A stretch of 64,000 nt of DNA, taken from positions 15,607,426 through 15,671,425 of the forward strand of contig NC_135263.1 of NCBI RefSeq assembly GCF_964204865.1, read 5' to 3'. Positions 48,675-58,604 of this stretch are shown here, one piece after another. The position numbers and the translations under genes are program-made. This DNA comes from Styela clava (Eukaryota > Chordata > Ascidiacea > Stolidobranchia > Styelidae). The notes under the pieces were generated by a model that was not told the origin of the DNA, did no database searches, and saw only the letters and a program-made list of their open reading frames with translations. Numbering within the stretch: the first letter of the stretch is position 1; each line of letters begins with the position of its first letter.

Positions 48675-50291
48675 ATAATGTTCATTCGTTTGCAGATGAC
48701 CAATATATTTATTTATTATATTCAGTTTTAGAGTAGCTTTCACCTTCGCAAGTAGCCACCTACTCCGCGGGATTGAATTCTGATGCTTCCACGTGAGTCT
48801 CGTGGGATAATTTTTGACTGATTATTGTCTGCATGACCCCTCGAGGCGGTAAAGCTGACAAGACGTTTTCTCCTTCAGTTTCCAATAAATTTCCAGCGTG
48901 AGAGTGGTTATCACCATTTATCAGATGCATTGACCTGATGTGGATGATGTCGTAACAATCAAGCGGTTACGTGAACCAAAGCGTATATATAATAGGCTTA
49001 TAAAGACGTGAACCACCCTACGACGGCAATGAGACCAGCACTCATCTCATGCATAAATATCCCAATCGGATTTCGACCCGCGTGGGTTAATCAGGAGTGC
49101 GACGGTATGCGTTTTCTTGTGCTTGCCCTCTGAGATTCAAATCTTGGCTTTACTGCCTCCTCATTTGACATCGTATTCCCCATTTCTACCCAACCTTTTC
49201 ACATAGGCAAATTGTAATCTAACCATGTTTTGTCTTTTTTGTTTTTTCCCACTATTGGTGGCGCAACAGTAAAACGATAGTATAAAATTTGGCAGAATAA
49301 TTTCAATATTCAAAATAAGTGCGTGAGTTCGACCAGGATTGCCTAAAATGACCATGTAAGTGCTCAAGACATTTAGTTCCTTGTGTTTGTAAAATCCTCC
49401 GAAAACTACGCATACATACTAGACCCCAGCTGCTTTTCTAAACTTCCAGATATTGCAAATGTAGTTCAAAACGATGCCTTCAGCTAACAATATCGAAGTA
49501 TAACCGTGATATACCTTTTTTATAAATGAGCTTCCCAGAAGTGCCTAAGCTTTTGTTAAATCAATTTTAGCGTAAGTAATGTTCGCGTAAATCCTCTTCA
49601 CCTGGGTGCTGTCATTTTTTAGATTTTAAAAAAGCAGCTGTCGCATGGATCCGGTAAGTCTCATGATAATCATTTGCATTCAAAACACATATCATCACAG
49701 CCATTACGACCAACTCGAATCGCGGTCTCTCAACTAGTAATCAAAATATGACTTATGTTGAAAACGTTTCACCGTTGATTTATTAAGCGTTATAATGGGA
49801 AGGATATAGCCTACCGCGAAATAGATCAATATGTCAATTAATTGACTATTTATTTCATAAATTTTTCATTGAATTGGGGACATCGAACTCCTGCACATAG
49901 TCTTTCTGCGGCAAGTCTCCTGAAACTTCTCCATCATTTCTGCCGTCGGAGGATTCCATGTCGTTTTTGATGACCAGTGCCACCATATTTACTCGGTTCA
50001 GTTGAATAAATTTTTGGACCTACATTGTTTTTAACATGTGTGGGAACAAACTTGCCTAGGGGTCAATTGAGGAGGTTATTAATGGCAAGTCTCTTTGGAG
50101 TCGAAATAAGCCTTGCGGTCTGGGCGCTCTTACCGCTTGGACACAAATCACCGCAGCTCGGTATTTATAATAGGACTTGTTGTTGCCGACGAAGTAGGCC
50201 GTATCAAACTTCATGATATACCAGTAGTTGATTTCAATATTTTGCATAATGTGGCTCATTGATAGGGCTGGGCATTTTTGAATATCTAATG

Positions 50292-51742
50292 CAGTGGTTC
50301 CCAACCAGATTTTGGTGAGCCACGAAGAGATTTCATTTTCGAACTTATTCCAAGTGATTCCAATCCCTTGAATTTCCAAAGAATTGTTCACGGCTCTTGC
50401 TAACAAACAGAAACTGCAAATTTGTCGATGTCAACCAAGGTAATAAATTATTGTGCGAAATTTTTCCCAAATTTGACCAAGGAATTATTATTTGACTAGT
50501 AGAATTGCGATTATTGCCTATTTATTTAATTAATATTTAAACTCAAAATAACATTCAGGATTTACGCAATGACTTTTCAGGCTTTTTATTCACCATTCAA
50601 TGTGAAAATAAAACAGACACAATAGGAAAGCAAAAGGTCAACTATCGTTAAATATCCGCATTTCGACGTCAGAAATGATAATATTGTTAGCTTAAAGTTG
50701 GGACAGTTTATTTATAATCGGTGAAGAGAAAGATCAAAACCGACCTAAAAGATAAAAATCAGAATAAAATCCCGAATTCACTCTTTAATAGCCGTCTTTA
50801 ACATATGTCGCCCATATGAACGCATAGTTCTCCAAGAAATATAAAACCAAACGTTGCGTAAGAATTAGTCCTTGTAAAAAAGGAGAGGACGGGCGGAAAT
50901 AGCACACCAACATTAGAATGCCTAGCATTCTGGATGCCCATTGTATTTGTATTGAAAATATCCGATATTCGACAATTCGTTAAAAATATTCGATTCGATA
51001 AAAATATTCTATTTTGCCCATTCTTGCAATCTCGAACACAGACAGGGTTATTTTTCGCATAGTTTCTGCGGTCTGAAAAGTCGAATAAGCGTTTCGACAT
51101 AGTAATGCTACTATCTTTGCCATCAAAGTAGGCTCGGGCCTTGCACGAAATTCATAACGTCGGTGAAAATTGTTCACAATAACTTTAAACCTATTTAGTC
51201 TTTTTACTCTTTTTTAGCGATAATAACTAATTGTTGTAATGAAATACGGTTTGTTTGCCTTATTCATTTCTTTCCCTAGTGCCGACAATTACACCGTTGA
51301 ATGATTTTGGCAATGGGAGAAACATTAAATTGTAACAAAAATGAATTAGGTTGTGCAAAAGTGAGAATACCTGTGATAACAATAACGCTACACCCAGGGG
51401 AAGGGCGAGAAAAACCAAAGCGTATCGCGTCACGTATTACCCGTGCGGCCGCGCATCTTTTAAAATAATGTGAGGTGCTCCGGAGGTGGGTCTCGTGTAC
51501 ATTATTGTAAGAAAACAGTTATAATATCGGTAACTATTAACGATTCATTTTAAATACAGGATATGTTATATTAAGAAGGATAGAATTTCACTTATCTGAT
51601 CTTCTATGTTTTTTCTTATTTTATTGCTAAATGGCTTCAAGAGTAGGAAATGTTCCTGTTTTGTGTGTGATAGTTGTGCCGCGAATATTTAAATAACTCA
51701 ATAATTGTGCCGCGACATAAAAAAAAAGGTTGGGAACCACTG
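50292..51742. mobile_element. Possible 1.45-kb hAT-like element
   Basis: Inverted ends CAGTGGTTCCCAACC and GGTTGGGAACCACTG are perfect over 15 bp. The flanking 8-mers (ATCTAATG and AATGATTT) do not match, so this could be one element with lost duplication or the ends of two different elements. No transposase frame is visible. Confidence 0.5.
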
Positions 51743-52630
51743 AATGATTTTAAAATCGAATATTTTTTCGAATCAAATCTTGAATACTTCGAAGATGTAG
51801 TGACTGCTTTATTGCATTGGGCCCTCCAGACATATTATTTGGTGGAAACACGTCATCTATCATTAAGACAGTTCGCCGAGTGTTCACGCACATTAATTAA
51901 CATGTTGCATCAATAACTCAATCGGAAGAATAGAGTCATGTCAGAATAGCATTTTAAAAATTAAACATGAATAAAAAACTGAGGGATTTATCTCGACTCG
52001 CCGGCGGACAGAAAAAAAATGGCGACGATTCGAAATTCCCATCTGAACCGATTCCAATAATTTACTATTACCAAGCTCTACTCATCGGTCTTTCCTTGTG
52101 ATGTTTTGATTATCTTAGCACTGAAGTGGGCGAGGCATTAAATAATTGCAGAGGCCGCAAATAGGAAGTTCTTGGACGGATTTGCGAACAGCTAGCACGA
52201 ACTAAAAAAAGCAGCATCAATAAAATCCTAAAATTTACTGTCGTCGGTGAAATGCGGTTTCACATGGATTTGTTTTATATTATACATATATTATAATAAC
52301 GCACCCCTTTCTCCGCCTAGAACTAGAATGCCCAGAGGTCACCAGCGCTCTTTTGCGCTCTTTCAACTCTTAAAGTTGAATTTTCTACTATTTAAATATT
52401 ATATAATTATAAGGGTTAACAAAAATGAATACAGTCAAAAATGAATTACACAGCACCTAATATTTCTTTGAGATTTTACATAACAAAACAAATAAAATTA
52501 TTTCTATCAGGACAGTGAAAATAGTAGTACCGCTAAATGTTTGGTTTGTGTGATAAAAACCTTTATAAGATATTTCTATGAATATTGAACAAAGCATTTC
52601 AAAGTATACATAATTTACTGGTGACTTGAA

Positions 52631-53209
52631 CTAATCAGAATACAAAACTTCATGAACAGGATAGTCGAATTCTGACACTGGGATTTCATTGCATAATTGC
52701 ACAGAATAAGCCAAAGCCAATAAATATGGGTGGTATCCATTTTCTTGTAACTTTTTAATGTAATTGTCATAATATCCCTTCCCTCTGCCAAGACGTTTCC
52801 CATCAGTTGAAAAGCCAAGACCAGGCATTAATATTAGGTCCAAGCCGCCTGTAACCAAGGCATTTGGTCTTGAATTATCATTATCTGATGGCTGCTTAAT
52901 ATGCCATGATGTTTCGGGTAGGCTGTTGTAGTCTTCCAAAGATTCCAGTTTTACCATATCCATGGTGTTCCCTATATACTTTGGTATATAAACATCTTTT
53001 TTCTGTTGAAATGCTTGTTTCAATATTGCATCAGTCTTAACCTCATCATTCATACTTAAGAATATCGATAACCTCTTACTGGATACATATTTAGGGTGTT
53101 GAAGAACTTGTTTGGTGACATTATTTGACTGCAATAACTTTTCCTCTTCTGTTAGTGAAGAAATTCGCTTTTTAATCTCCTTTCTGAGCTGCTTTTTAGC
53201 TGCTTGCAT
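52631..53209 (-). CDS. MTHFS: 5-formyltetrahydrofolate cyclo-ligase
   Basis: Converts 5-formyl-THF to 5,10-methenyl-THF using ATP, in the cytosol. An uninterrupted frame of 192 residues, close to the human 203, starts MQAAKKQLRKEIKKRI as family members do. Conserved blocks include KRLSIFLSMNDEVKTD, VYIPKY, MDMVKLES, SWHIKQP, GGLDLILMPGLGFSTDG and the nucleotide-binding GKRLGRGKGYYDNYIKKL. The start is fixed by family length and overlaps the last 14 bp of the SENP8 frame in a different register. The next in-frame Met would remove conserved sequence. There are no introns and no promoter-sized gap to SENP8, which argues for one transcript. How the downstream frame is reached (spliced-leader trans-splicing, reinitiation or an internal promoter) cannot be told; an AG lies 16 nt before the ATG, preceded only by a poor pyrimidine tract. 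Confidence 0.96.
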   Translation of the reverse strand: MQAAKKQLRKEIKKRISSLTEEEKLLQSNNVTKQVLQHPKYVSSKRLSIFLSMNDEVKTDAILKQAFQQKKDVYIPKYIGNTMDMVKLESLEDYNSLPETSWHIKQPSDNDNSRPNALVTGGLDLILMPGLGFSTDGKRLGRGKGYYDNYIKKLQENGYHPYLLALAYSVQLCNEIPVSEFDYPVHEVLYSD

Positions 53210-53867
53210 GTTGTTCAGCCAACTGTTGAATCAACTTTTTCCAATGAGCCCTTTTCTTTTTTATATATGAGGCACAAACATTATCTAAAATACTGCCATT
53301 TTGAAAAGATTCGTTCTTCAAGTAATATTCAAATAAACACTCGGTTATTGCAATTACATACATACCACAGTCATTACCATTTGTTTGTTTAGGACATTGC
53401 ATCTGAGTAATAGTAACACTTGGAAAATCAAATAAAGCAGCAAATTGCTTACATAGCTGGTTAGCAGGTTGTCTATTGAAACATGTTGATGAATTAGATA
53501 AAGAATCAAAATGAAAAAAACATTTTGACGAAAAGTCGCAAATGATCAGACTCCAATGAATACCACCTGGATAAAGTGTATTGTTATCATTCAATGGTAT
53601 GAATGCAAGTTTTTTCGAAGTGAAATTATGTGGCCCTATTATGGCTGAGGCCTCTTCGGTTGTGAGTGTTTTCAACAATTGCACCACACTAGGATTCATG
53701 AAGGCAACGATGTCTTTAGAGTTTTTGAATTGTTCGACTTCAAAATACTCATAAACGAATCCGATTATCTTATCATTCAGCCATTGTGAATCATTCAGAA
53801 GTAATAAGTCTGACGTATACAACAAACTGTCTCCGAAACTTAATATTATTTCATCCATAGAAATCAA
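53196..53867 (-). CDS. SENP8: Sentrin/NEDD8-specific protease 8 (DEN1/NEDP1)
   Basis: Cysteine protease (C48 family) that matures NEDD8 and strips it from substrates. Single open frame of 223 residues (human about 212). Catalytic residues are visible as His104 (GGIHWSLI), Asp121 (FHFDSLS), Gln161 (CPKQTNGNDCGMYV) and Cys167 in that same motif. The N-terminal SWLND-type element appears as SQWLNDKIIGFVYEYF. The end (YIKKKRAHWKKLIQQLAEQ) matches the human helix. Met1 and Met4 are both possible starts; the second fits the family start better. No introns. It is the upstream partner of MTHFS, with overlapping stop and start. Confidence 0.95.
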   Translation of the reverse strand: MISMDEIILSFGDSLLYTSDLLLLNDSQWLNDKIIGFVYEYFEVEQFKNSKDIVAFMNPSVVQLLKTLTTEEASAIIGPHNFTSKKLAFIPLNDNNTLYPGGIHWSLIICDFSSKCFFHFDSLSNSSTCFNRQPANQLCKQFAALFDFPSVTITQMQCPKQTNGNDCGMYVIAITECLFEYYLKNESFQNGSILDNVCASYIKKKRAHWKKLIQQLAEQHASS

Positions 53868-54522
53868 TCAATAGTACAGCGTTGTAAACGAAATAGTTTA
53901 ACAATATAGTCCAAAACTATTGGAATAAAAAACAATTTTGCAAGGCAAGATCCTGAATAAGGCTTGCAAAAGATTTCATTTTAATATCTAAAACATCATA
54001 CTTTCATGGGCAGTCAAACATTATTTTTTTAATTACTGCAAATCAACCTGAAAAAATATATAGTAAGTAAAAAATACGGTGCGAATTTTCACTCAAAGTG
54101 ATTAAAAATGAATTCCGATTCTGGTTGTTACTTGAAATTTTAGTGTAGAAACTACTGCATGAAACAAATATCTGAGTATACAATGCAATTCTGTCACTAA
54201 ATTTTCTGCAATTTCGGGGACTAACGTAGTTTTGAACCACAATTCTGACAAGTAGGCCTACTTCTAACTAAGGGGGAAACCCACTGGCCCCAGAGTAGTC
54301 AGAGGTCAGGAGGTGAGAAGGTGGAAGTATGTTAGGTACGAAACTACATGAGACCCAAATACCGGTACAAGTATCGTGTATCATGAGACAGCTGTATGAA
54401 GCCCATGTTCAGATATTGCCCCGCGATTAGAGAGTGAATGAGCAAGAACCCCATCACATCGAGACCCTAACCACACAGAAATGTACTTTCCCGGCCTTTG
54501 ACCCCCACAATATTTTTCCTAT

Positions 54523-54993
54523 AGACCTTTCCCCGACCTTTGACCCCCGGAATGCAAAATTTTCGGAGATATTTTAAGAGTGCTTTTGCGAGTTGGCGCC
54601 TGTAAAATGGGGTATGTGCTTCAAACTATCATTACGATTCATCGCATACAACAATCTGTTTTTTTAGAAGTACCGATAATAAATTTTAGCTTAGTCTATC
54701 ACAAGATTTCTACACTAATTTTTTATTACTGCAATTAAATTAAAACTCCTAGGAAACTTATTCATTGTTCATTGAATTATCTGATTTATATTTGAGTTTC
54801 CGAAACACAACTGAAAACTAACGGATAGAGTTCAAAAACGCGGTAATGTTTACACCACACTTGACGATCTGTCTGAGTGAGAAAAGTGTCTGAGCGGATG
54901 CGAAAAGGGAGCACTGTTTCGTCACGTTTTGCATTTTGCTGATTGGCCAATGTCACGAAGTAAACAAGGAAATCGATGCTCGGGGAAAGGTCC
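54523..54993. mobile_element. MITE with GACCTTTCCCCGA termini, copy 2 (inverted)
   Basis: Inverted copy of 48177-48674: the interior runs through GAGTGCTTTTGCGAGTTGGC, CATCGCATACAACAATCTG, CTGAGTGAGAAAAGTGTCTG and GCTGATTGGCCAATGTCACG, ending CTCGGGGAAAGGTCC. Copies flank the SENP8-MTHFS pair on both sides. A truncated third piece is near 55345-55395. Confidence 0.75.
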
Positions 54994-55571
54994 ATGCTCC
55001 ACCATCGCAAGATTTGATCCTTTCGGGAGTGATACAGCTAGATGTCGCTTGCAAACTGCTTAACAAGTTTAAAACAGCCATTTTTATTGAAAATATTCAA
55101 ATACGTGCCGCTCACTGATTGTCAATTCAAGCCTAGTACCGGTATATCGTAGCTTTTTCTGGACTAATTTTGAGCTGAACTAAAACTTCCCGGAAGACAC
55201 AATGGCAATCAGGTTAGTTGATTCACAGCCAACGCTTAAAATCGACAAAAAACAGGCAAACCCACGAAAACGGGGCGATTTTTGGAAGCATGCTTATATA
55301 TCCGTCTAAACTAAGCGGTTCAAGAAATTGCAAATGTTACGTCATTGTTACGGAAACAAACAAGGAAAACGATACTCGGGGAAACATCCATAGGTACTTT
55401 GCTATGCTTGTTTACAACTGCTTGTCTGAGGAAATCTGATTTTGGTCAGAGAGAGAGAGAGATTTATTTTTTGTCAATCAAAATGAAATAACAGTCATCG
55501 TAATATTAACAAGAACAAGACTAAGAACAACAAAACGACCGCTATGTCCAATACGTGTCCAATAATAACGA

Positions 55572-55735
55572 GAGAGCTACGCTCAAATGTATGGACACAT
55601 CTGTTCGCAGTACAGTACGGTTTACCGTACAGTCAGATCACAGTCTACAACAAGAGAGCTACGCCCAAATATATGGACACGTCTGTTCGCAGTACAGTAC
55701 TGTTTACCGTACCGTCGATCAGCGTAAGGAAAAAA
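55572..55735 (+). repeat. 82-bp tandem duplication
   Basis: Two copies offset by 82 bp share GAGAGCTACGC, CAAATNTATGGACAC, CTGTTCGCAGTACAGTAC and GTTTACCGTAC. They are part of a larger dispersed repeat also seen at about 44445. Confidence 0.8.
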
Positions 55736-55835
55736 TTGTAGCAAAGTACCGTAAGGACTTCGTTACGGACGTGACACGTGATCAAAAAGAAGAGGAGTAT
55801 CGGCTATGCGTCCGCAGAACGTTCGCTGACGTCAT

Positions 55836-56300
55836 GGCAAACAAAAACAAATCTCACAGAGCTAACAGGAATATTTGAAATAAATAAAAGTAATACGCTT
55901 CTGGAGAAAAATTTCATCTTTAACCAGTAAAAATTTCGAAGCAATCGGTCCAGTAATGAAAGAGAAAAGCGTGTTTTTAGATTTTCCATTAGATGTCCAA
56001 AAAGTGTCAAAGAACAACAACAACAACAAGACCAACATAATATTGAAACGATCGTTATGTCCACTACGTGTCCAAAAATAAATTCACACCAAGCGAAGCA
56101 GTACAGTAGGACACAAAGTGGCGTCCGATGCCCGCAGAACGTTTAATGACGTCATAGCAAACAAGAACAAATCTCACAGAGCTATCAGATATATTTGAAA
56201 TAAATAAAAGTAATAGCCTTCTGGAGAAAAATTTCATCTTTAACCACTAAAAATTTCAAAGCAATTGGTCCAGTGATCAAAGAGAAAAGCGTTTTTTTAA
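55836..56300 (+). repeat. Repeated module of a dispersed element
   Basis: The stretch 55836-55975 recurs at 56158-56300 with few changes: AACAAATCTCACAGAGCTA, GAAATAAATAAAAGTAAT, CTGGAGAAAAATTTCATCTT, GGTCCAGT and AGAGAAAAGCGT. A more diverged copy is at 44590-44745. The nearby (GA)n tract at 55449 and (CT)n at 57046 resemble the simple-repeat tails of retroposons. No coding domain is recognisable. Confidence 0.6.
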
Positions 56301-57684
56301 TATTACCATTTCACTATAATTACACTGAACGAATTCAAATAATTTATACTGCATATGTGAATTTATTAGCAGAAATGTTTCATTCCATGGCACATGTACA
56401 CATTGAAGATGTAACTAACGTGACGAAACACTACAAGATTACTTTTGTGTTAGTGTGCAGCAGGACTTTTGGTTTGCATGGTGCATAATTCTTTATATTA
56501 GTAATATCTGAGTTGATAGCATATAATAGAATGGCCAAATCATATCTGAAATCTCGTCCAAACCATGTCTGGTCAATTAGCATATTCTTGTGTGGGATTT
56601 GCCAGTTGCCATATGCATGGACATGATGGCCAAGGTAGCTGTTTTTCTCGATATAAAAGGTTAATTAGTTTCAATTTTGGGTAAGCGAACACGTACTACT
56701 TTTTTTTATCAATACCTTCCCTCTTCCCTCTTTTTCGTTTCGATCATTTTATATTTTGCAATATAATTTCAATTTGTGCAAAATACCATTATTTAAAAGA
56801 ATGCTTTCATAATTGAAAATAGTAAATTCATGTAAATATTGTACATAGTATAAATCGTGAGAGACATTTATATATTGACACGAACCTGTTATTTTTATGC
56901 CTATTTAATATAATTGGGTGGCAACTGACTCTGATGACCCCCAAAGGTCGTATCGTTGCCCCCCAGTCATATACCGAAAACTATTTTTTTGATATTTGTT
57001 TATGTGTGCATAAATTGTTTTCTTGGTTTGACAAAATGAAATAAACTCTCTCTCACTCTCTCTCATCTGAAATCTGTACGCTCCAAACCTGTAGGTTTCG
57101 TTTGCTTTCCCAATTCTAAAATCAGTTTTATTCATTTTGTTTTTATCAATTAGTAGAAATAAACTTATACTCTTATTATTTGGTGGTCACGTGGGGCACT
57201 ATAGAGCAAATTTGGCTGCAAGATGGCGTAATAACAATGCTGTTATGCAACAACCAAAGTGACTATGCAGTCGCGGCTAGATGAGTAGATGTCTAGCGTA
57301 AAACAATGACAGACAGACAAGTTTTGTATGTGTATGCAGACCGATGTGCATGAGGTTCGCTCATCCGACCAGGCACCTTCACATAATTCGTGTTCGAATT
57401 GTTTTTGTGTACCGTATGTCAGTACGGTATGTCTAGGAGATGTATGATTGAAACGCAAAGCCGTGGTCTTTTTGCATTTTGTAGTTGCCATGATACCAAA
57501 ATACAGTACATTAATAATAATAAATAGGAGAAATTCAATTAAACTATTACCTATTTCAGGATGACCATCAAAATGTCTGATTTATAGTCTACTTACAGTT
57601 TTAGGGGAGAATGGAATTACCTGATTACGGTACTTTCGGACATACATCCTATTTTTATATATTCAGATATTAGTCAATTTTGGG

Positions 57685-57905
57685 GCTCCCGAAGTATGCG
57701 AACCAAGATGGCGGACATCGGAATGTAATATGTGTACTAGGTTAGGGTTAGGCCATAATTTTAGGTATAAATACTACGGGAGGCTCTTGGCTAGTCTTCG
57801 AACTGATAATAGGACTAAAATAAGGAAAATTGGAAAAAAGTTATCGCCTAACCCGAACCTGTTACGTTCCGATGTCCGCCATCTTGGTTCGCATACTTCG
57901 GGAGC
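57685..57905. mobile_element. Palindromic MITE with perfect 39-bp inverted ends, upstream of ISCU
   Basis: 57685-57723 and 57867-57905 are exact reverse complements, starting GCTCCCGAAGTATGCG. The interior carries CTAGGTTAGGGTTAGGCCAT and ACTAAAATAAGGAAAATTGG, which link it to the family of the 269-bp inverted repeats. Flanks are short imperfect inverted sequences and no target duplication is evident. It ends 216 bp before the ISCU start codon. Confidence 0.75.
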
Positions 57906-58084
57906 ACCCAATTTTTTTTAATAGATATAGCCTAGGTTAGAAAATGTGTTGCAAATGTAGACTATAAAGTTGAAATGTTTCTTTTTTCAGGAGTGGGTTT
58001 TTGATGTTTCTTACTTTTGATTTCTCACTCCAAACTAGGCTTAGATGATGAACTCAGCTAAAGTGAATTGAATTGTTTTTTTCC

Positions 58085-58086
58085 AG
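58085..58086 (+). promoter_or_regulatory. Strong 3' splice-site-like sequence before the ISCU start
   Basis: TTGTTTTTTTCCAG ends 35 bp before the ATG at 58122. It fits either the end of a 5' UTR intron or a spliced-leader trans-splice acceptor; no matching donor is obvious. Confidence 0.45.
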
Positions 58087-58121
58087 TTAACATCATATTA
58101 AAGTAACATTAATTAGTCATC

Positions 58122-58604
58122 ATGTTAACAACAAAGGCTGTGGTGGCATCAAGACTTGTCGCCCAGGCTCGTCAACAATTTCAAAAGACAGCAGCAATTC
58201 AGGACAGAGAATACCATAAGAATGTTATTGATCATTATGAGAAGCCGAGAAACGTTGGCACTTTGGACAAGAAACTAAAAAATGTTGGTACGGGACTGGT
58301 TGGTGCACCTGCTTGTGGTGACGTCATGCGTCTGCAAATTGAAGTTGATGATAATGGAAAAATTACAGATGCGAAGTTCAAAACATTTGGATGTGGTTCT
58401 GCGATTGCCTCAAGCTCGCTTGCTACTGAGTGGATAAAGGGAAAAAGCATTCAGGAAGCTGCAACAATCAAGAACACTCACATCGCAAAAGAGCTTTCAC
58501 TCCCACCTGTCAAGCTTCATTGTTCTATGTTAGCGGAAGATGCCATACAAGCGGCTCTGAAGGACTATAATATCAAACAGTCCCCTATGAAACCAAACCA
58601 GTAA
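58122..58604 (+). CDS. ISCU: Iron-sulfur cluster assembly scaffold ISCU, mitochondrial
   Basis: Scaffold on which NFS1 and frataxin build [2Fe-2S] clusters in mitochondria. One uninterrupted frame of 160 residues, close to the human 167. Residues 1 to about 28 are basic and hydroxylated (MLTTKAVVASRLVAQARQQF), fitting a mitochondrial targeting signal. The core begins YHKNVIDHYEKPRNVGTLDK. Cluster ligands are Cys65 and Asp67 (GAPACGDVM), Cys91 (KTFGCGSAIASSS) and the His133-Cys134 pair (VKLHCSMLAED). The LPPVK chaperone-binding motif is at 127-131. The protein lacks no key residue. The coding region has no introns, unlike the multi-exon vertebrate gene, so a retrocopy origin is possible, but the frame is intact and the 5' context is gene-like. 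Confidence 0.97.
   Translation: MLTTKAVVASRLVAQARQQFQKTAAIQDREYHKNVIDHYEKPRNVGTLDKKLKNVGTGLVGAPACGDVMRLQIEVDDNGKITDAKFKTFGCGSAIASSSLATEWIKGKSIQEAATIKNTHIAKELSLPPVKLHCSMLAEDAIQAALKDYNIKQSPMKPNQ

Larger units (their letters stand above)
46842..52630. other. 5.8-kb region upstream of GABARAPL2, mostly repeats
   Basis: It should include the first exon and promoter of GABARAPL2, not located. Contents: a MITE at 48177-48674, a longer hAT-like element at 50292-51742, AT-rich unique sequence at 46900-47900, and TTCGAATATT-type tracts near 50950. A 34-codon minus-strand frame near 49960-49860 was judged too short. The MTHFS 3' UTR must lie just below 52631. Confidence 0.45.

Noticed and set aside
49860-49960. 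34-codon minus-strand frame (MESSDGRNDGEVSG...) with gene-like codon use
   Set aside because: Too short to support alone; tested as a GABARAPL2 first exon and it does not match that protein or the needed phase.
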